Source: Chlorella sorokiniana (Eukaryota; Chlorophyta; Trebouxiophyceae; Chlorellales; Chlorellaceae). Taken from it: 64,000 nucleotides of DNA. Positions within the stretch are counted from its first letter, which is position 1. Each line of letters opens with the position of its first letter. Shown here piece by piece: positions 38,101 to 50,495 of this stretch. Location of the stretch: the NCBI GenBank assembly GCA_025917655.1, contig CP084609.1, positions 434,001 to 498,000 on the forward strand, written 5' to 3'. Made by a program: the position numbers and the translations under genes. Below the pieces are notes generated by a model. It was not told the origin of the DNA. It saw nothing but the letters and a program-made list of their open reading frames with translations, and ran no database searches.

Positions 38101-41100
38101 ATAAAGCATAGTGTGTACCGCCTGCACAGGGCACAAACAGTTGAGCCGGCATGCCTCACCGGCTTTGGAAGAACAAATCACGATTCCGCACAATAACTTG
38201 CAGAAGGTGCACCAAAGTAACACTGACGTGACCCTCTTCACTAAGAACACGCTTTAAATAGCGTGCAAAGATGGGGCTTCCAGTGGACTTCAATGCTGTG
38301 CCCTGGCATGAGGATGTAGGTCTACTTGCTGGTCCCAGGGCTGCACTCTCGCCAGCAGGTTCTGCCACTGGTTGGGTGCCTGTTGAGCCCAATCCACCTG
38401 TTGAATCACCGTCGCTATTGGGAACCCTGGCTAAGTTGGGGATCATGATGTCGATACCTTTGCGCACGGCATCTTTTGCGGCAGGGTCAGCGTTTTGCGA
38501 TAACCGGCACAGTGCAACGTACACCTGCAGTCGCAGCACAGAACAGCAGGCAGCTGGTGGGCAAAAGATGTGCATAGAAAGTGACTCTATCAAATAAGAT
38601 CACAAACCTGCAACATGATCTTGTCAGGTGTTGGAAAAGCTTTGAAAAAGTGGGCGACGCATAGAAAGGCGAATGGCTTTGCAATATTGTCATGCTTCAG
38701 TGTCCACCTGCACACACAAGTCCAACGAGGGTGTGGACTTGAACAGACATCGATCACGGCATCCTTTTCACGCTCACCACCCAAACTGAATTATATCCTT
38801 CTTGTGTTCTAGAAACAGAGTATGGGCATGCTGAATCAATACTGTGCAAAGCTGGACCAACTCCAGCTGAATTTGCTCGCTAGGACCACCTGCACGGTGA
38901 TAATGCACGCCAAGGGGTGGCATGCATACAGGCGACACACCAAGAGGCGATGGCGGGGATCGTGAGGAAAGCATGATTCTGAGCATGACAATTCCCCAAC
39001 AGCCGACCTTTTTCAGGATTTTTGAAAACATCGGAAATCAAACTGTGAACAATCTCAGGCGACATGACATCCAATTCATTGTGGGTTACAATCCATGACA
39101 CCAAAGGGTTGATTAAATGTCTGAGTATATTGACTGCACTTGGCCATCAACATTGGTTTTTAGAGGGTTGAAACAGCCAGTTGTTTGTGTTACAAAAAGA
39201 CTTCCACATCACCTGTCAGATCTTGATCGATGTGCGGCTGGCAATACATGGCCAACCAATGTCTCAAAACCTGCAGAAGGAGTGAAGGAAGATGTGCAGC
39301 GACTTGCTCAATACAACCCCAAACCCTAAACACAGTAAGCATACAATAAAGTGCTCATTACCGTGCTTGGCTGCACAACAGCTGCTTGCGCACCTGACGT
39401 TTCTCATCCAGTGTGAATGCCTTAGCCACCACATCAGCAATAAACGTTTTGAGGAATGTGAAATCCACCGCTGCTGGATAACGGAAGTCCTTTGCACGTC
39501 AGCATGCATGTGAAAAGTCATGATAAACAAGCCCTAAGCTTACCCATTGGACTGCTGAACACGATCATCATGTCAAACAATGCATAAAATGCATGGTGGT
39601 TAAGCTTTATGTATTTTAAAAGAATGTTGGCAAGCCACTTGCTTTCAAGCCGCTGAGGTAATGGCAAAAGGTTGCTGAGGCCAACCTGCGCATCAAAGTA
39701 TAGGCAATTATATAAGACCGTTCAACTTTACTATAAAGTTGTCTGGCACGCCGACCTTGCCCGGAATGCGGGACTGCGCCAACGCTGCAAGGCTAACTCA
39801 TAAATGGACACTGGCAGCCAGTCAGGCAGTAGCTTGGCCATGGTATGCACTAAATGGATGCAGTTAAGCTGAGCAGCAGCTCTTGTATCGTCTGCATGAA
39901 CAATAAACCCACAGCTGTAGCTCACAGATTTGACCTGTTATACTTTGCCATCCTATAACCCAGCCTACCCGATTTTGCCTGCTCATCGAACACTGCAAGC
40001 AGCTGAGCCTGTGCTTCTGACAAAGCAACGAGCAACAACATGCCCTCTGGCTTCCTAATAATGTCGTGCAACCGTGAAAAGTAACAGTCGTTTGCAAGGC
40101 GGGTTGGTGTCTCAATGAAGTAGACCGCACTGCAAGGAGTTGTCCACCCAAAGTCAACGTATGTCAACTCATGCAAAGACTGCAAGGGCAAGCGTGCCAC
40201 TTACCTGTCGGTTGGATAGCGATTCAAAAAGCGCACGAGGGGTAGCCGATATGGGGACCACAGTTTGGAGGGGACAACATAACCAGGAAGCTTTGGCAAT
40301 GCCTCTTCTAACCCAATTGTCAGTACCACGAGTCCAGGCCTGTCTTCTGCAAGAACAGGTGGCAATTGTTCGGAGTGGCATTCTGGGCAGGCCACATATG
40401 TCATCACAACTGCATTGTTTCACAAAGATAGCCTCAAGCATAGCGTTACCATGTGTTTCGAGGAACTTCCTTGCTTGCGACGGCAACTTATGAAAAATGT
40501 CCAGCATGCCGGCGGCCACCTCGCACTCGGTGCCAGGTGCCCATGATACCTAAGACATGTGTCAGCACGACATCAAAATAAGAGCATGAAACCACTAAGC
40601 TTTTTTCATTCATTATCATACAATTTAACAGACGCACAGGTTGTGTAGGTTGAAGAATGTTATTAACGTCAATCCATTTCTTGAGGTGTTCAGATAGCTT
40701 TTCTCCCAAGGTGACGTTGAACTGACCTGACAGCAGATCCTGCAGCAAGGGATGACAACTAGCAATTCCCTGGAAGCTAGGGGCCAAACGCCTGCCAACT
40801 AAGCACGTCCACATCCGCATACGGTTGCTCAAAGACGAAAGGAAACGCAAGCAAGGCTCACCAACAGTCGGTGCAGATGTCGGAGCAGGCGCAAGTTGAT
40901 GCGATAGTAGTATGCAAGGTCGGTCAAGATTGGTCTGCAGGCAAAATATGTGAAAGAGGGCGACTGGCAGACTGACGTCCCTTTTCGAAGTCATAGCCAG
41001 AAGTCATAGCACAAACATCGTGCTGTTTGCATACGTGTGTGCATGAATGAAATGGGGAGAAATGGGGAGGAGAGCAGATGCCAGGTGGTGACTGCTCTTT

Positions 41101-44100
41101 GTATGTGTGGTGGTGGGGCGGGGGGGGGGGGCACCCTCACACGCACGCACCTCAAGGCCTCTTGCAATATGGGCTTGGGCAGCATGTTGTGCTCCAAGGC
41201 TTGTAATACGCCAATCTTGGCCACCTCCACGATTGAGTCGTGTGGGCTGCCTAACTCCATTATCATGATCTGATATTGCACAAGAGAGTGTTCAATGTTG
41301 ATCTTGCTCTCTGCAAGCTCAACGCCTTCCGCAAGCTGCAGCCCACCCCAGTACACAATAAGCAACTGGAAGTCTGCACCTTAAGCAGCCTCTCGCGCAG
41401 CTTTGCCGAGTTCATGGCGTTCCGCTGTGTCGATGCATCTTGGGCAGAGGGGCTGGGATGCAATTCTGGTTCAACCGATCTGCAGCAAGGAGGAGAGTGC
41501 TAGGATCTGTGTCTACAAAGCCATATTGCCTAGGAGCTACTGCCTCCAAAACCCTATCTAAAGATTCAGGTCCGTGGCCGGCAGGACCCCAAACCCGCGG
41601 GGTTTAACAATGCATACTACTGCATAAAAAACATCGATGATGTGGTTTTTTCCATCAAGCAGCCATACCTGAATGCCTGCCATCCAATAGCCGCAGTCAA
41701 CACTTGCATACATGCAGTGCGTAGACGCACAATCGCCTCCGTCCGCACAGGGGCGCCTCTAAATGTTGCGGTGGCACTTATTGCAGCGTCACTCATCTCC
41801 ATGGCCTCACATGCATCTGTGATGTAGGCAATGGGCTCGCTGCGAAGGGCCATTTCATCTGAACAAGTCCGAAGAATGAATGCGACACTGTGTGCATGGT
41901 TGGCCTGCAACAAGGGTCAACAAAGCACAATCACCATGCTAACTGGAAGGGAAGGTAGACCCAGGTATCCAATCAACATTGCCGGAAACTACAATCACCT
42001 GAGCGGCTATGCTTCGTATGGGGAGCAACCGCCGCTCCAAAACGCTGTCAAACGCCTTCATAACTGGCTTCAGCAGGTGCGTCACAGATGCGTCACGCAT
42101 TGTTGCAATTTTCTGCGTTGCAGGAGGCATGTTGGTTGTTTGACACATAGAAACACTTCACTTGCTTGAATAGGCCAGGAGCAGACCTCCAGCCCTGCAA
42201 AAGCAAGAGCTCGAGCCGTCAAGCTGCTTCTGCTGCTCAAGAGCTGCTGCACATTTATCTCCAGCATATGTTTCAACACGACGGGAAGCTGTTCATCTTC
42301 AACGTGCCCTGATTTAAAACCTTCAGGGCAACCTATGTCTGGCGACCCATCCTGTTTTGCCTCCAAGTCAGCTTGAGAAGACGGGGAGTGTTGTCGGCCG
42401 GTTATCTGTCCTGCTTGCATACATCTGTTTAGGAGCGCCTCCAGCACCTTCCCAACAATGTCGTGAATGTTGGCCCCCTCGGGCAGGCTGCGTAGCACTG
42501 CAAAGATGGCCTTTGCAGCAACTGGAGCCATCCGCGCCAGTGACTGTGTGGGAAGGCGTGGCACCAGGATCTGCAGCGCTCCAATGCCACCAAACCTAGC
42601 AGGCCAGTCTCCTGAATAACAACAATGCAAAGCCCGCTCTGCTAGAGCAATCGTGGTTGCCTCATGAGTGTTCATTGACAACACATCATCTGCAGCCAGG
42701 TAGAGCGGTACATGATATCTGGAGTACAAAGTTATGGCATTCAGTACCAATGCAGAAGTTCACCTTGACCCGGTCTCGAGTTGTCCGGGCTTGACTGTGC
42801 CTGGCCGGGGCCAGATACTATTAATTGCAGCGCATCCAGAAACACAGCCAAGCAAAGCAGGACTGCTCTGCGATCCTCCTCATTCTCCAGCTTGAAGCCC
42901 TGTGGAGAAGCAGAAGAGAAGAGGGCTCAGCAGGAGATGATGCAGCACGGAGAAATTAAACACAACCTTTGCGAACGCGTCCAAGATGGCTTCAGGATGC
43001 AGATGCTTCAATGCCGCAACCGTTGCAGGTATCCCATTCAACACTGGATAAGCAGCATACTTTGAAGAGGGTGGAAGTGGTGGATTGGGCAAACGGCCCC
43101 ACGTTGATGCAAGAAGCAATGCAAAATGGCGACAGGCTCCGAAAGCAAATTCTTCACTGGATTGATCAAAGCGCGAGGAGGACATGGTAGTGACGAGTAG
43201 GGATGTCAACATCTGCAACTTGGGTGCACAGGATAGGAAAAACATGTACAATCTTAAGACCAGTGACAAAAATACCTGCTGCTCCGCGATGTGTTGTTTC
43301 CTTGTCTTCACCCCTAGCTGAGTGGTCCAACCCACACCATCCTTCCAATCAAACGCATCTGCACAGATCGAAACACAAAAGGATTGCAGGCTATGCAAAA
43401 GGTAGCCTGCAATCAAAGGCATTCATCCACCTTTTCCTGCTAGGCAGTCCTGGAGTGCAGCAGTCACCAAGCTACTTTCCATTGCCGCAGACTTTGGCAG
43501 TCCAGCTTTCATCAAAGTTGATAAGCAAATGTGCACAAGACGGATGGCGTTGCGGCGCTGGTGCCCATCTGCAAAAAGAAAAATGACGGCAGATAGCCTG
43601 GACTCCGCATATTGGCCTTTGTGATCATGAATGGCTTACCTTGCTTGATGGCCGCAGCTGCAAAGTGCACACAACGATCCAATGGGACAAGAAACGATGT
43701 TCGTGGTGAAAAAGCAAGTATGATGCGCAAGCCATACTCTGGAATGGATTTGTACTCGTTGTTGAGTCCCTCGAGAAGCCATTGTCGCGAGCGGCCCCGA
43801 GCTTGCCCATGACCTCTGCTACCTGCAGCGGGCCTCACAACAAGCATCAGATGTCACTGTGGCCACCCTGCATGTTGACGATAGTCAAGTTTGTGCACCT
43901 TTACACCATGCGGGTAAGGGTGGGGCTGGATATGCGACCACAGGGCCAACATTAAGTCACGAATGACCCCTGCCATGCTTCGCTCTATAAATTCAGGGTT
44001 GAAAGAATCCACCCATAAATCTAATACCTGCGGTGAGACAGAACAAGGTATGGACCCCTAGCACTGATCCCACAAAAGCATACCACGCATACTATAAGCA

Positions 44101-47100
44101 ATGCTTGTCAAGGACACCTTTAACGCCACTGCAACACTTTGGTCCACACCATGCAGGGCCCTCAAAATGGCATGCATCATGCGTGGCATTGGAGGGATAA
44201 GGTGCTCCAGCCTGGCAGGTGCCAGCAGGCAAAGCTCTGCTGCAAGCTCTTCCTGCAAGCACGGCAAGCCGCAACAACATTGGAGGAGCTGGCAGGGCTG
44301 GCAATTTCAAGTCACACGCTGCTTTTGCAGCTTGGTGTGCCCACCTGCTCCGGAGTGCAATTTGGGCTGCGCATGAGATCCAAAGATACGTCGACAAGCC
44401 TAACATGCAACCCACAAGCGCCAAAGGCTCCCTGGATGTCCAGAAATTTGCCTTGTGCTAGGTTGAAAAACAGACTTCTGAGCAACCGCATGCAAACCTA
44501 CATCCAACCCAGGTTAATGTATAGTAAAAACATTTGTGAGCAGCAAAACATTGGTTGGCGCTAACGATCTGCACCACGCAACAACCATCATTTTACCTCG
44601 CGCCCCTTTCCTGCCCATGCCAGCCCACTCTGCAGTCCTCGTGTCACTTCCAAAATGAAAGGCAGCAGTACCCGCTCAGCCAATGGTATGCCGAGCTGTG
44701 CCAACTGCTGCGCTTTCTGCACCCGCAGCATACCAATCCACTCAAGCAATGGACCACGCACGCGGCCAGCACGCATCGCAGCATAACATATGCCCTGCCT
44801 GTACATCAACCACTTGCAAACGAGGGAGCATTGCAAAGCACATGTCTAGCAATCGAAACACCAGCTTGGCTTCCGATGAGTCGGGATCCTGGTGTGTGAG
44901 TGGTTGGGTGTGTGGGGTGGGGTGTGGTGGGGGTGGGGGGGGTGGTGGGGGTGTGGGTGGGGGGGGCATTTAGAAGGAATGTGTGAACAGACGGAGAAGA
45001 TGTGCGTCGTAGTTCTGCAAAGCTCTACACCCACCTGCAAAATGTCAAGCTGCTTAGATGTGGCCGCAAACTGAAGCAGAAGAGCAATCATGTAGCGATT
45101 GACACCAGATCGTGCAGCTACAATTGCAACAAAACTTCCAGACGTGTCATGTATTTTGGCAAGGGCAGCCTGCGTTCGCCAGACAAGTTAATGTGAAGCG
45201 CTTGTCACCTGTGTCTCCCTCCACCAAATGCTGGAAAATATGCAAGTAATAGACATCCTTGGCAGCCATTGCAAACATAAACGGAAGCTTGGGTGCAATG
45301 ACATCAGCAAAATCCCGTCCATCCTGATCCAAAGAGATAAGAGCAGAATCATGCAAAGGTGATGAGGTTGCTTGAAGGTGATAGAAGTCAACCATTGAGC
45401 GGCATACCCCACTGCATGCAGGTTCTGTAATTGTGCTCTGCTTCTTGTATACAACACCAACCTGCAGGACCGTAAACAAGTCTGCAAACTGCTCTCGCAT
45501 GTCCACACTCGGGTGCGGCATAGACTTGTAAAACGCAAGGGCAGGGAGTCCAAAAGCTAGGAGACGACTGACAATCCGCACATCGGCTGACCGCACACTC
45601 CAAGCTTTCACAGGGAAGGAAAGCTGCAATTTGCACCCAACGACGGGGTTAGGGGAATTACGCTGGCATCAACCCTGGCAATTGGCAGCCCACCGGTGCT
45701 TGAAGGCCCCGATTGGTATGGAATGCCACCATGCAGTACAGCACTGACTTCAAGCATGACAGCACGGTTTGCAACAGGCTCCTGAACTCCGACACCTCTT
45801 TTCCAATGGCACCAGTCGACATTGTGGGTAGCATAACAGTAAAGGGTGCTGACTGCGGAACATAGGTGCGAGGCTTGATGAAGTAGCAAAAGGAAGGGTC
45901 AACGTAATTGGGACGCACCAGCTCAAGGGATTCAGATGTGTTCTCCTTTTCATTATCTAACTCCCCTTCAATTGGTAAGACAAACCTTCACTACTGTGCA
46001 CCCTGCAAGCAGCAGAATGAGTGAAACCTGCAACACTGTAGTTCTACTAAGGGTTGTGCACAAGAATAGCACGATCCTCACTTCAAAATTCGAGGAACCT
46101 GCGAGCGCAGCGACCCCAGCTTTCGCACAAAGCATTCCAAGACGCTTGACAGTAATCCTCTGTACAATTCAGATGTGCGTGCATCAGCTCGCCGCTGAAA
46201 AATGGTCTCTATCAGGTTGTACAACAGGCGCAGGCTGGTGCTTTGCAGCACAACAGGAATGGTGCAATCGTGAGCTATTCTGCAAACAACAACATCAACA
46301 TTGTGCAAAGGCAGATCAAGTAAACAGAGAGCAACATAGGGGTGCTTCACCTAGTGAAAATGTGCACCACTTTTGCCAATTGTTCATAATTCAAGTCCGA
46401 CTTGCAACTGGCAACCAGCTCAGCCAGCGTGGAGTAGGCAAGCGGTCGCAGTCCCTCAACACAGGTCCGACTACAGCATATGTGGATGGGTGGGTGGCTG
46501 GTCATGCGAAAATGGGGCGGTGATGGTGTGGAACCAGGTTGTGTAGGGGCTTTGCGGGGTTAAAAAGGTGTATGATGCACCTGTTTCCCAAAAGAACTTT
46601 CTCATCAAGTAGGACATCCATTCGCAAGAGCAGCCCAGTCCTGCAAACACAGAAAAGAAAGAAAATATGTGAATAACTTCCTGTATGATTGTCAAAAACC
46701 AAGACCCATAGGGTCCTAGATGGTCTTGTCACCTGAACGGCGTGGGTAGAATGTTTCGAAGTGCTATTAGGAGCTCCTTCCGAGTTGTCAGAACATTGGG
46801 TACTGTTTGCATAACGCGCACAATTGAACCACAAATGGGGTCCTTGTGTGGTGATAGCAGCGGTTGGAGGTTCTGGCTCCTGGCAATGACAGTGAGAAAT
46901 GCCAAAGACTTGATCTGTGCCATTCGAAAGTCGTTGTACATAGTCATTTGGTTTTCATGCACGTCTCCAAGATCAGGGCCTGCAATTGATGCAACCTGCA
47001 TTGCATAACATTGTGTTGTGGTAATATAAGACAAAGAAACAGTCGCCTGCATGAGCCTCACTTTAACCATCAGAGGCAGCAAAACTGGAGCATGTTCTTG

Positions 47101-48816
47101 AAGCCGTCTTGGATGACATTGGAAAAGGAACACAATCATCAAGGCAACCTCCGATGCCAACTTGAACGATCTGGTTCCAGGAATGCTATTCAAAGGTAGG
47201 GCACCGTGAGAAGAAAATCTTAAAGAGAACTCTTGAGGTAAATTAGAATAGAGCTGCATTGCAATGCAAGACAAAACTGTGCACAATTGATATAGCCAAA
47301 AACATGTGCAAACTATTGAGCTTACCTCCAACAACCAAGAAAAAAACGGATTGCTCTGCTCCTCCAAAGCATGCTTGTATGTCTTGTGAATGTCAAACAG
47401 CACGCGTTGAGCAACCATTCCATTGTCTTCGCTGTCGCTTGATAGAATAGCATGACATGCAGCCATTAACGGTGGTATCAAATGCTTAGGAAGCTCAGCA
47501 ACCTGCGGGTCAATGTGGGCAATCAAGTGAGTGAAAATGCAAACAACATGGTGGTGCAAGCTCATCACTTAAAATTCCCTGAAGTTAGTACAAAATCGTT
47601 TCGAGGACGCCAAAATAACTTTGAGTGTTAGGAGGACATGGCATTTCACAGCTAACTCTACAACTCAGAAAAGCAACTCTGTCTACTTGTGCTGGTAGCG
47701 CAAAGGCTTGTAAAGTAGCAGCAGCGCACCCACTCCTTGCATTATTTAAACAAAGAGTTCAAGCTGGCTACATTTTTAGTTTTCCACAAACACAGCGCCC
47801 GACTGGCATGTTACGTTGGGGGCTCCTTTGTTCCCATACAACCCCAACCCTACTTTCCCACTCAAAAAAGGTCGAAAACGCGAGTCCATATTCAAAGTTT
47901 ACATTTGGTGTGTGGGTGTGGGTGTGGGTGGGAGGAGGGGAGGGGGGGGACTGCCGTGTTGGGGGTGTCAGTTGGAATTAGTTGGCCGGTCAGTTGCCGC
48001 CGATTGCAGCTGACCGCCTTGCACATGTGGGGCACAACCTAGCCGGCTTCGCGTGTTAAATCGCTGCTTTGGAATTGTTGACAGAGGAGGAGTTAAGCCT
48101 CCCATTGCACCCCAAGGACCGTAGGTTGCCAACTGCCATTTCCCGCTGTTCGTCATGCGCTTTTGACTGCCTCCCTCATGCCTCCCATTCCTCCCTCCAA
48201 TTTTCGCCTTTTCGCTCCTTCCCCCTACTTTTTCTGCCCCTCCGCCCCCAGGCCCTACGGGCGCGCAGGGTCAGGACCACCCTCTCCGGACCATGGGGGT
48301 GAGGGGGTGGTGTGGGTGGGTGTTCGGGGGAGGGGGGGCGCGCGCAGGGCGCGCGCGTGCGAGCTGGGGCCTTGCGCATACGCGCACCTTGGACGCCTAC
48401 CTAAACAGAAAAGAAAGGTTGCAAGAAAGGCTACAAAAGTGCAAATAGTTCAAGCAACCCTTGCAGCCGTCCCAGTGCTTGAAAGGAAACTGCCACTAAC
48501 CGGAAGTCGTCCAAACAGCTCAGCTATGATAGAGCGCAAGATATTCTCTTGCGCACTTGGGTCTCCGAGCTTGGCAGGATGTATAGATAAGAGCTGCAGC
48601 ATCCAGGCTCAGTTTCAGAAGAAAAGGCCGCGCCCACCGCTCTTTATGAACGCTCTTTCAGAGGCAACCGACCTGACATAGCACGGGTATTGCTGCCTCA
48701 AAGCGACCAGGTGTGGCGGCAAATGTTGAAAAGGAATCCCGAAGACCTTCCAAAATACCTATGCGTCTGTGTAAAGTTGTTTCAGCTGCTGCGAGCTCTT
48801 CAAGGGGCTGCACCAT
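29181..48816 (-). CDS. Tra1/TRRAP, giant PIKK-family pseudokinase of SAGA/NuA4
   Basis: Tra1 is the activator-binding scaffold of the SAGA and NuA4 histone acetyltransferase complexes. One minus-strand gene with very many short exons spans about 19.6 kb. The proposed first exon (48816 to about 48672) starts MVQPLEELAAAETTLHRR, followed by ENILRSIIAELFGRLP. HEAT-repeat exons follow (RMAQIKSLAFLTVIARSQ; TTRKELLIALRNIL near 46.7-47.0 kb). Further on: LKPVWDRDFLALLYDTI (about 35.8 kb), FDRLRYVIQ, GQDWDFLAHTFWLKHG. The FAT part has LYRSLAEDDMAFGLWHRR and LNQWDTVVEYAKVTDN (34.0-34.4 kb). The kinase-like part has VHVDRLGSTVHVVRRN, IFSQFMYKTM, FALSVAMSG and VPFRLTRNMQSF. The FATC end is VNLANMC...YQGWY, stop 29183-29181. 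The catalytic GxxDRHxxN is TGRSPSKLLV and DFG is ADL, so it is a pseudokinase, as in all Tra1 proteins. Individual exon joins were not all checked. Confidence 0.93.
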
Positions 48817-50495
48817 TGAATTGAAATATTGCAAATAGAGACTTTGCTTCTAAAAACGGGATTGAACCGTTCAAGGTGACCAGTAGCTGCGTTACCAGGC
48901 TTTTCTACGTAGACCCCCAGCGGTACCAGTGCTGTGTACCTCCCCTGGGGATGCTGCACCTGGGCCCTCCTAACACTCTCTCGCCTTCTGAAACCCCTGT
49001 TACATGGCTCATCCGAAGATTACACGTAAAGCGATTTGGGGGACTTGTAAAATCCGGTCGCCAACGAGCCCGCCTTTGAAGCACTTTTCAGCTGGATGCT
49101 ATGTCTTTGTCCAAAAAAGGCATCGAGCACATTGAGCCATCGCTGGATTCCATTCTTTCGTTTGTCGTTGTCTGGCGTGTCCCTGAAGCCCTTGCGGGCG
49201 GCGATCACACATTAGCCTCCCTAGGTGTAAGAAGCTCTTTCTACGGCTCCGGACAATCGCGGGCCTTTCCAGCCCTCACAAAGTAAGCCGTATGCACAGG
49301 GTCGCAGCAGGAGCGGTGCATCCCTCAAGTCCTGTTCTTGTCGATCCCTGGATTGGTTCGCTGCTCTGCTGCCGCAAGCATTTATATTTAGTGACAACTA
49401 AAGTCAGAAAGATTGATCGAATAGGAAAAAGACGCTGGGCGCCTTGTGTATGGGACACAATGAGGACACTAGTTAGAGGTGGCCGCCTTTGAATGATGCG
49501 AAGAGACCAAAGACCACATGTCATGGATTGCATCATCACAGCTGCGGTCAGAGATTCAAAGGAAAGTGTTACCTCCCCTTATCTTATCCGCCCATTACCT
49601 GCCAGCTACCTGCTTACTTCAAGGTGTTCTGTTGTTGTATGCCCTACTTCTGCATTGCCACAGATGCACAACAGCCCCTTCATCCCCGATTCTCATGTAT
49701 GCTGAGTAGGCTGACTCCAGCGTTCCAGCTGCGCCTGGGTGCTGGTTAAGCCCACCACCATCTGTGTCCCTGTCCACTGCTGTGCACGTCACCTACCTTG
49801 CCGCTTCTTTTGCTAACGCGAGCTTGTAAGGCCGTTGCTATGTGATGGAATTGAACTATCTTGCTGTCTCGTTGCGTCAGGTCAGCAGGCCGCTTCATCG
49901 TGATTTCTCTGATTTATCATTAGGCACCCTCACTGGAGTGTGCGCATAATCTGCTAATTTCCAGCAGATCTTTGCTAGGCGGCCACATGTGGGTCATCCG
50001 CCACAATCAATTTTGACTCATTCTAGTCAGGACGTCGACATGTGACTTTTTCTGACGTTCTGCTCTCTCAGGAAGCCACGTCATCAGGCTGATATCCTGT
50101 GAGCGGGAAGGCCTCGCCGTAACCATAACGAAATTTGTTCAAATCCAACCCCGAAAAAGCCATTCGCAGGGATCCGTAAGCCGGTAAGATGTTTACTGTC
50201 TGGTTGGCTTGCAAGAGGCACCTGGAGAGCCATTGCCGGTATTCACAATAGTGTTCTTTGTCACAGCCTCCCGTTTCGCCTCCAATCATGGCACCTGCTC
50301 CAGAGCTCCCCACCTCTCCAACCCCAAGTTGCATTGTTAGCATCGGAATTTGCGAGGAAACTGCCCGCTGTTGGTTTACCAGGGAAGCCTGCCATCTTAC
50401 AGGTGCCCGCAGTTTCCGCCCAATTTGCAACTTCAAATGTGTGTACAGTCCATATAAGCTTCTCCAATTGCTTTGCTGCTGTGCTCGCTGCAAAC
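48817..50495. other. Interval upstream of Tra1, downstream of AP2/ERF
   Basis: About 1.7 kb with no recognised gene. Short frames at 49101-49286 (plus), 49020-49208 (minus) and 49489-49749 (plus) lack motifs. The minus-strand frame at 50068-50499 begins inside the AP2/ERF 3' exon and is probably 3' UTR. The Tra1 promoter should lie at the left end. Confidence 0.35.

Noticed and set aside
39304-39335. ccctaaa element in the Tra1 region
   Set aside because: A single copy of the plant telomere unit; expected by chance.
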